From the NCBI RefSeq assembly GCF_037975245.1, contig NC_092571.1, forward strand, positions 11,541,917 through 11,605,916: a DNA stretch of 64,000 nucleotides, read 5' to 3'. Numbering within the stretch: the stretch's first letter is position 1; the number at the start of each line of letters is the position of its first letter. This DNA is from Apostichopus japonicus (lineage: Eukaryota; Echinodermata; Holothuroidea; Aspidochirotida; Stichopodidae). Below, piece after piece: positions 56,649 to 64,000 of this stretch. The notes beneath the pieces were generated by a model, which ran no database searches, was not told the DNA's origin, and worked only from the letters and a program-made list of their open reading frames with translations. The position numbers and the translations under genes were made by a program.

Positions 56649-59600
56649 TTACCCTTCGTAATATCGTGGCAATTCGTTTCCGAGGATGGTTTTCCTTTCC
56701 ACACCATCCTTAGTGATGGCTGCTAAACGAATAACACCTCCGCTGGAACCGTCTCGCATCATGGCCAGAGCAATACCTAGATAGGCAAGATATTAAATAA
56801 TAAAAAAAGGTTCATCTGGGGGTCACCTCTTGAACTGGAAAGTTGTTTAGATTTAAATAATTCTAACTTGCCAAGAAAATTGATGTATATCTCTTAAAAG
56901 AAAAGCAGAAAGTATTTCCAATGTTTCACAAAAAAACAAACAGCAGTTGGACAGAACTTGACCCTGCACTTTATTTCACAATTTTACCATTCTTTAAGTG
57001 GTCCTGATGTGTTACATATCTGTTAGATTGTCATCATGATAGATGACAATGAAGTTAACTGAAATAGTGCACTTTCGAAAGAAACATTACCACTTAGCTT
57101 TTTGTCCTACCACACAGAACCATGGCTAGCTTAATTTGAAAGATAAGAATCTGGTCTCATGTTTTCCTTGCTCATAATAAATGAGGCTTATTAGCAGCTT
57201 TATTTCACCTGGACTCAGTGGGAGGAGACGGGGGAGGGGGGGGGGGGGGAGTTGGATGGAGTTGAGGAAAGATGAGATCGAGTTGCAGTTGTAACCTGGA
57301 GTGAATCTGGTTGGAGGCAGAATACTCTATGAATGACAACCAGTAACTTTGATAATACAAGGAAGGAAATGTAAGAACAAGGCTTATACCAATGCGGAAA
57401 TGTAAGAACAAGGCTTATACAATGCATATGTGCAATAAACTTGGACATGACCTTTTAACATTTTAACTATTCCCCCTTGGGCAATAAAAGGAGCCTTTAC
57501 CTTTGGAGACAAAGTTATAACATTCTTCTTTGGTCATGTTATCCTTGTAAGTTGCATCCACATAGGCATACATGTAAGTACTGCCGGAACCACCCAACGC
57601 CACACCCTGTTGGACTATCATCCCACCTAGAGGCACGGAAAAGACCTGGAAAAAAAAGGAAAAGGACAGAAATAATAAGAGCAAACGAGAGCACGATAAA
57701 CCTCTCTTGAATATTGAAAGAATGGACTGAGAAAAGGACTGAATAAAAAACATATAAAAGTATGAATGAAAGTGTGAATAGCTGTATAGCATAATAAGCC
57801 ATTGCATTAGTCCAAGCATGTATACAGTGTGTGTGATATACTTCCAGGCCACGTCAAGTCAATGCCAAAGACACGCAGCTTTCTACTTCATACATATTCA
57901 TATATACCAAAGGTCATAGCTCGAAGAGTAACTAGCCTAGAAAACCATGTCTTAAAGAAAAGCTGTACATAGCAGCTGCAAAGTCCGAAGGCTGAATCGA
58001 TAAAAAATACTTAGAGATTATCTCCGCAGACTAGCGGTGCCCGTTGCGTAGTCATTTCATCGAATCAGCCTCAGCCCTCTCCACCTTTCTTTTTGACCCT
58101 GAAGTGGGAAAGTTGTGCTTCCTTTTATAGACTTCTTATTCAGTGCTTCCTCTTTCCCACACTTGCCATGCGACCAGGTCAAGTCGTCTACCCCTCGCTT
58201 ACCTACTAGTGCATTTTCGTTTCATAGCGTCAAAACATTTCCAGAAGCAGTTACTTATGCAATTATGCAAACATTAAGATAACAAACATTTGATTCGAGT
58301 TTTCTGTACAAATCATGCATTAATAGTATTTTAGACATGAGTCAACTGTTTGATATTGAAAAGAAACCAAGTCTGTAATTCTATAGTTGTGTTGCAGAAG
58401 ACACTATGCTACTGAAGAGGATAAACCAGTTTCTTTCATTTACTGAATTCACAACACCTTTGCTATTCAGGACATATGTTTCGCAAATGTCTACATACTG
58501 TACCTGGCCTCCTTTCTTTTCGTCCCAACCAGCTACAATTATTCCTGCCATTAGACTGTCTCGATATTTGTAGCACATTTCACGGAAAAGGTTGGCTGCC
58601 GTGTGAACCAAGGGTTTCTGTTGCATCTGAATGCTGAAAGAGTGAAAGAAGTTCATGTATATTTGAGAAGATGAAAACTATCAAAAGAGTAATTGTACAG
58701 TAGTACCAAACACAAATGGTGAAGATGAACTTAAGAAGTGCAATCTTCACAAACAGTAACAGAGAATTATAAACATAGCATCATATATCAAAATTTTATT
58801 CAAAATGGCCATACAAGTACAAAGATGTATGAAGTATTTGTACTGTTTTTCGCTAAAAAAAGGGTGTGTGAATCTTGAACGTTTTAAATATATAAAAGTA
58901 TGGTTTTTGTAAACAATCAAGTTTTTTTCTGACAAACCATTATTATTCCATAAAATCCCACCAGAACCACTGCTTTGTTAAAAGCTTGTGATGGAGAATT
59001 TTACTGCAAAAATTAAAAGACACTACTTATGTTTGTGACAATCAAAATTTAATTTATGATAGTCTGTGCAAAACAGTGACTGTGTTAATTCCCCGAATTG
59101 GTATTGTTACCCTGCTTACTGTGCCAAGAAACATTGAAGTCACGAACCACAAGGGATGCAAAATCAGCAACCCTAGCACCATAATTTGTTGGAATAACAT
59201 GGTTAAAAACATATAGAGGGTATCTTTATTTTAATTTTTCATAGTAAAAGGGAAAACCTAAAACATCAGTTGATTTTTTCACCTTCCATATATTTTTGAA
59301 TAATCAGTATTGTAGCGGCGAAATGTAATTTAAAAGAGCGCCACCATTTTGTTTGTTAAGAAAAGGGTACGCTGCCAACGAGGGGTATGCGATTAGCTCC
59401 ATTACTAATTTGTTGACTATAGACTAATACTACACTGTAAAAGAAGAATCAAGCCATCGTCCTTAATATTCCTAGTGAGAGAGGTAGAGTTCTGTTTGCA
59501 AGTCAGGAGCAGCTACAATCGGTAATTATTATATTAAGCCTTTAATTAATTTGTATGCCAGGTGTTCTTGTAACTGGGGGGAGTTAATTGTTTGTATAAA

Positions 59601-61882
59601 TGGTGTACGGCTGGGGCCAACTCATTGTATTGTTAGTTTCTAACGTGTTTACTAGTTACTCATAGACTCCGTTATTATGTTCGCAGAATTGGTACTCTTT
59701 GCTGGCTTGTGTTATGTACCTGTATTAAGGTTTAAGTTACGTGATGACACTGCCAGTTTAAGCTTATGTGCTTACTTTTAACGGTTGGATGTTTAATCGT
59801 TGTTTACTTATATGTCTTACTTAATTTTTATGTAGGAATATATCTTCTTTGTTTATTGTAGTGAACCGTCCAGAGTACGTCCCGAGTACGTTTAAACTTA
59901 AAGGAGTATGTCAGAAGTCCATACAACTTACAAGGTCCATATAGTTGGATATGAAGAGAAATAAACGAGAATCACTTACAATTCGTGTTGGCGTATTGTT
60001 TGCAGTGGATGCGTTAACGAGCGCTACAAGAAAATTACCTTATGTAGTGTTGCGCCTACAAGTATGACATTCCACATTATATTCCACATAATATTAACCA
60101 ATCCTGATTATGTTCCGATTATGCAATAATCTGCCCGATTCCAATAATCGCTTGAACACCATTATAGATATCTACATGTATGTCCAATGCATTGTACCTT
60201 TCATAAAGAAGTTTGAAATGATGCATTAAACAATGGAGGCATATAACCTTGCGACAGCAGTGCAACCTTGCTTTGTTAAACACATGCTGGCAATCAGAGA
60301 ATAATTAAGTGTTTATATTTTGTGTAGCTTTTTTTAAGGCTATGAATTTTGTCTCAATATTATATAAGAATATGGTTCCTGAGAAAGAAAAAAAATGGTA
60401 TAAATCTTTGGACTTCTATGGCAACTTGACCCATTTGCATTGCACTTTACGATGCGATGTATACTGGATAAATAATCATTGGCAAGCATATTGGTCTTCA
60501 ATATTGAATTCATTCTACCCCTTCTTTATTCATTTTACACATACAAGAAAAACATGATGTGACTACACAAGTTTGTCAAGGCAGTCAGCGAGAAAGTTAC
60601 TACTTACGAGTGGAACTCTAGTTGGAAAGACACAACATCTGCTATGGCTTGTGTGTCTGCAGCTGAGCCTGATCTACAACAGTATATATTATCATGTATT
60701 TTGGTGAGTTTGTCAGTCACCCTATTAGCTATGTAGGCTCCTGTTGTTGTCCTGGAGTCCGCTCCGATGACCACTCCCCCGTCAAATTCCACAGCCATGA
60801 TGGTTGTCTGATTGAGGTAGTGATAATAAGGTTATGCTCACACATTACACATCAATAATGACAATAATGATACATTTACATATTTTATTAATGTTAGTTA
60901 CGTTGCAGAGCTACAACCAATTACAACCCAAACCACCAACGATGCTCTGAAACTGGTAACTAGAATATATTGGACAGTCAACCACACTAGGTCTACTACT
61001 AAGTTGTAAAGAATTTACTCAAATCCAACAGTTCCATATACCGGAGAAAACATTCTCAAAGGTGATTGGGCAATCTGGCTAACTGTCAATAGGCAAATAC
61101 CATAACTTCATATTACTTAACAGTAGTTACACATTTCTGATTGTACAATTTTTACTCGAAATCTGGTCCCAGTGTAGATATCCTTCAAAACAGTTTTCCA
61201 AAAAAAGGAGGGGGAAGCCCTCAAGTATTGAAGCCATCAACTATTAGAAGTTAGAGTAGACCTCTCCTTTCTTCCGATTTTATGTTAAATGTAACTGGAT
61301 GAATAGTATTGCTGAATTTTAATCCTGTAAAGTTATGAAAAATACTAAAATAACTACTGTAGTTAACTGCAGTATATATATTTTACTGTGTAAGTTTTCA
61401 ATTTTGAGATATAATTGTGATCACTGAAAATAGCATGATCAGAGAAATGACACAATTTACTTGCAAAGGGCGTAGCCTGCTGTTGGGCACTGCATTTCTA
61501 CATTTCAACAGGTCTCTCTCGCATGCAAGACTAGGGCACAATAGTTCTTATAACCTCCGTGATGTTGGGTTGACACAAAAGTTTGAGATTCAGCCTAATG
61601 TTATGTTCGGACTATGCGTAGTAGCCCTTTACTAACATTCGAGTATAGCAATGACAACGCACAACGGACTAAAGGCTAGAGGAATGCTACTGACATTATT
61701 TTACAAACTAACTATTGGATCGCCGAAATCGAAATGCATTTTCAAATCACTTAGAAACTATAAGACGAATGATTTATGTTTACCCCTGTAGATTCTTCAT
61801 GCTTAAGCCACTCAGGTAATTGAGAATTGGATTCGCAAGTCCAAGGAGAAGTTGAGTTCTTAATTGTCATGGGCAGCGCCAT
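56649..61882 (-). CDS. PSMB6: Proteasome 20S subunit beta-1 (PSMB6), complete, 5 coding exons
   Basis: Exons in transcript order: 61784-61882, 60608-60807, 58504-58633, 57501-57645, 56649-56776 (702 nt, 233 aa; human 239). Beta-1 provides caspase-like (post-acidic) cleavage in the 20S core. A 33-residue propeptide ([10 protein letters not shown]...HEESTG) ends right before the catalytic Thr1 of [19 protein letters not shown]. With that numbering Asp17, Lys33 and Arg45 ([12 protein letters not shown]) are all present. Thr20, Thr31 and Arg45 mark the constitutive beta-1 rather than the immunoproteasome LMP2 form. Later motifs [31 protein letters not shown] and [13 protein letters not shown] agree. 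The start codon is 50 bp from that of the opposite gene. Confidence 0.97.
57378..57425. repeat. Short direct duplication (about 27 bp)
   Basis: GGAAATGTAAGAACAAGGCT followed by TATAC.AATGC occurs twice in succession, near 57366 and 57399, in PSMB6 intron 4. Confidence 0.8.
59311..60028. mobile_element. Probable solo LTR in PSMB6 intron 2
   Basis: Begins TGTAGCGGCG and ends GCGCTACA, the TG...CA form with short inverted ends expected of an LTR (718 bp). Inside, in order on the plus strand, are a TATA box (TATAAA, 59595-59600) and, 360 bp further, a polyadenylation signal (AATAAA, 59960-59965). No coding region or second LTR is nearby. No clear target-site duplication was seen, so the exact edges are uncertain. 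Confidence 0.5.
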
Positions 61883-61932
61883 TTTGAATAATGAATAATT
61901 ATATCCAGATGCACTCTGGGTAATCTGAAACT
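61883..61932. promoter_or_regulatory. 50-bp bidirectional promoter/5'UTR between PSMB6 and the PR-domain-like gene
   Basis: The ATGs at 61882 (minus) and 61933 (plus) are separated by 50 bp that include GAATAATGAATAATTATATC and CACTCTGGGTAATC. There is no TATA box in proper spacing for either gene. Both transcripts must start within or beyond this gap, so their 5' ends may overlap unless an upstream non-coding exon exists. Confidence 0.7.
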
Positions 61933-63656
61933 ATGGCGTCCGAAGGTAAGCTAAAGTAAAATGCTTCGACATGTTTATTACGTTTACTGGAGCAATACTC
62001 CATTATTTAGAATAAAAATATCAGTTAACATGCATTTATCATACAAAGGTTACGATGAGCTTATTATCAAAATAATATTATTTTGAGAAGTTTGAACGAG
62101 GGGCACAGAAATTATAGGCTCGTCCGAAGCGTAATGAAAGTGGTTAGGCTAAGGTGCTTATCGCATAACAGCAACTGTATATGCTTATGATTGCTATCCT
62201 AACGTACTAGTTGTAGCAACATTTGTTGTATTCATTAAATGTAGTCGCACGATAGTTTGCCAGATTAGGCAAAAAATATTCCATTGGAACGTTCTCTTTC
62301 GCCTTAAGTCTAGAATTTGACAAAAAAATGCTAAATACAGGCCTATCTTGCGTTTAATTTGTTTAATTTAAATTAGTTCCTTAGCCACCGAAATATATAA
62401 ATATTCATAATGACGTCATGCAAAGTTTTCTATGTTTGGGTGCATGGCAGTACATTGTCACAGAAAGGTTTGATAAAATCTACAGCAGTGACCGGGCCAG
62501 GATGTTTGGTAGAAACTGACTCCCATTGAGCAATGTACGGCTGAAACATGGAAATGTGTAATACAGTATCAGTTATATTGGAAATAGGCGAGTTAAATTA
62601 ATTTGCATATTGTTTAAGAAATGTTGCTTCTGAACTGATATAGATATGTAGGACATTTATAGAATAGGTTACAACTAAATACTACTTATCTGCACTTAAT
62701 GTTATTGTGCTCAACCTTTTTACAACCCCACCGCATTGTTAAATATTGAAGGACATGCATCAAAGAGTAATATATGCTGTTTCTTATTGCAAGTAACATA
62801 ACATGCCACAGAGAAATGACACTTTATAAATTGTTATTCTTATTCAGTCTGTTGTAATTAAAAGTTTTTTGTAAAATTTGTCAGAATATTCAAGTGTTCA
62901 CCTTACCAATTCAGCATCCTTTCTGCCATCAAACTATGTCTCTTCTCTTCTGAATTAAGTCTCTCATTGTTCCACTTGAGCAGATCCTAATGCAATTGAA
63001 AATGTGGAATCTTCAGACCTATTGTGCCACAATTCTTCCCCAAATCTTTGTAATAATGCAAAATTAGGCTTGACAAGTTAGTTACATGAATGTTACAAAA
63101 TAACGTCCCAGATCTTAATTTCCAACGTTTGAGAAAAGGTAATAAAATTACTCGAACCATCAGGGACATGTACATGAATAACATTTCTGTAAAGTTTGTA
63201 TGACAAATGCTCTTACTTGAATAATCATTAAAAAGGCGTTACCTTCTCCATTCTCATTCAACTATGTGATGGGGATTGCCTTGAAAGAACAACATTTAAA
63301 AATGGTAAGACAAAATTATTATTAGGCTAGGGCAATAATGCCTTTATGGAACCGGGAGGAAGGGCCTTAGGCCTAGACCTATGCTGAGGCCTAACTTAGA
63401 TCTAATGTTATGGCCTGAGTCTAACCTAGTGGAACCTAACATAAGACAAAGCTGTACGTTAGGATATAATAATATAAGGACTAAGCCTGTACTATTAACT
63501 TGGTATTTCATTTTGTTTTTCCAAGAAGATGCTGAAGCCCAAGTAAAAGTGTTTGCAAAGCAAGCAGTTGCAAAAGGTCATCGGTATGGCCCTTACAAAG
63601 GGAAACTTACCACAATGACCAAATGGGATGAAGCACTCCAAATGGGGAGCATTAAG
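61933..63656 (+). CDS. PR/SET-domain-like protein, first two coding exons (partial, continues past window)
   Basis: Exon 1 is 61933-61945 (ATG GCG TCC GAA G|GTAAGC). Exon 2 is 63526-63656, ending AAG|GTATGT in phase 0. Joined they give MASEEDAEAQVKVFAKQAVA then KGHRYGPYKGKLTTM and QMGSIK. The pattern VFAKQAVAKGHRYGPYKGKL resembles the start of PR domains of PRDM proteins (.vfA...I.kG.rfGPy.G.), a SET-related module of chromatin regulators and zinc-finger transcription factors. Zinc fingers or other domains would lie beyond 64000 and cannot be checked. The acceptor could also be three bases later, losing one Glu. The gene call is good; the family is moderate and the exact paralogue unknown. 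Confidence 0.6.
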
Positions 63657-64000
63657 GTATGTTTTATCAAGCAGGATGTCACAGTGGCCCTGCCTGGTAC
63701 CTCAGGTTGAAGGGTACCAATAGTGGATTTCATTCCAAGGAACTGCATGTATATGTGCCTCTTTGCCTCTAACATTAGCTTGTACAGTCACACTGTTACA
63801 AATGTACTTTGTTGGGGTGTAGGCTAGATGCAAGGAGGGTCGTTACTAGCACAGCCTTGGGGCTTAGACCTTATTTATGGACCTATGCCTACCTTATATG
63901 TCCCAAATATGCATCAGAGCTGATTTGGGGTTATAGATCAGAGCATAGCTTCAATATTCTCATACCCATTACTCAATTGATGTGATTTACCCAGTTGTAC
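63657..64000. other. Intron of the PR-domain-like gene, to window end
   Basis: Begins GTATGTTT. I see no further exon or repeat in the remaining 344 bases. Confidence 0.6.

Overview
This window is animal nuclear DNA: AT-rich, with long introns bounded by GT/AG, many short interspersed repeats and poly-C/poly-G tracts. Repeated CCTAGGCCTAGG runs upstream of genes (near 6475 and 6690) and the gene content point to an invertebrate deuterostome, most likely an echinoderm. That assignment is an inference. No bacterial-style operons, CRISPR arrays or rRNA genes are visible.

Five protein-coding genes could be rebuilt exon by exon. From left to right they are: (1) a NECAP endocytic adaptor on the minus strand (1792-5379), whose 3' exons lie before base 1; (2) a complete nine-exon LRRC34-like leucine-rich-repeat gene on the plus strand (7388-17317, 407 aa); (3) a complete sixteen-exon Dispatched-3 (DISP3/PTCHD2) RND transporter on the minus strand (45562 down to 20115, 1354 aa); (4) a complete five-exon proteasome beta-1 subunit, PSMB6, on the minus strand (61882 down to 56649, 233 aa); (5) the first two coding exons of a PR/SET-domain-like protein on the plus strand (61933-63656), which continues beyond the window. 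All exon junctions were placed by hand, and the reading phase is consistent through every junction.

Genes 1 and 2 diverge across about 2 kb. Genes 2 and 3 converge across 2.8 kb. Genes 3 and 4 lie in tandem across 11 kb of repeat-rich DNA. Genes 4 and 5 are head to head, with only 50 bp between their start codons. They are unrelated in function (endocytosis, an LRR protein, sterol/lipid-type transport, proteolysis, probable chromatin regulation); no shared pathway is implied beyond the two divergent promoters.

The most unusual coding feature is in DISP3. A single phase 1-1 exon (27177-27392) inserts a complete ten-cysteine follistatin/Kazal module into the second extracellular loop, and part of the porter domain usually found there was not found. 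The non-coding DNA holds a rich set of small transposons, several with clean target-site duplications: two hAT-type MITEs (48061-48456, 53083-53453), an iteron-ended element with an 8-bp duplication (41381-42105), a fold-back element made of C-block arrays with a 9-bp duplication (37574-38090) and a larger relative (2846-3832), Tc1/mariner-like MITEs, tRNA-derived SINEs, a probable solo LTR, a LINE relic, and several minisatellites.
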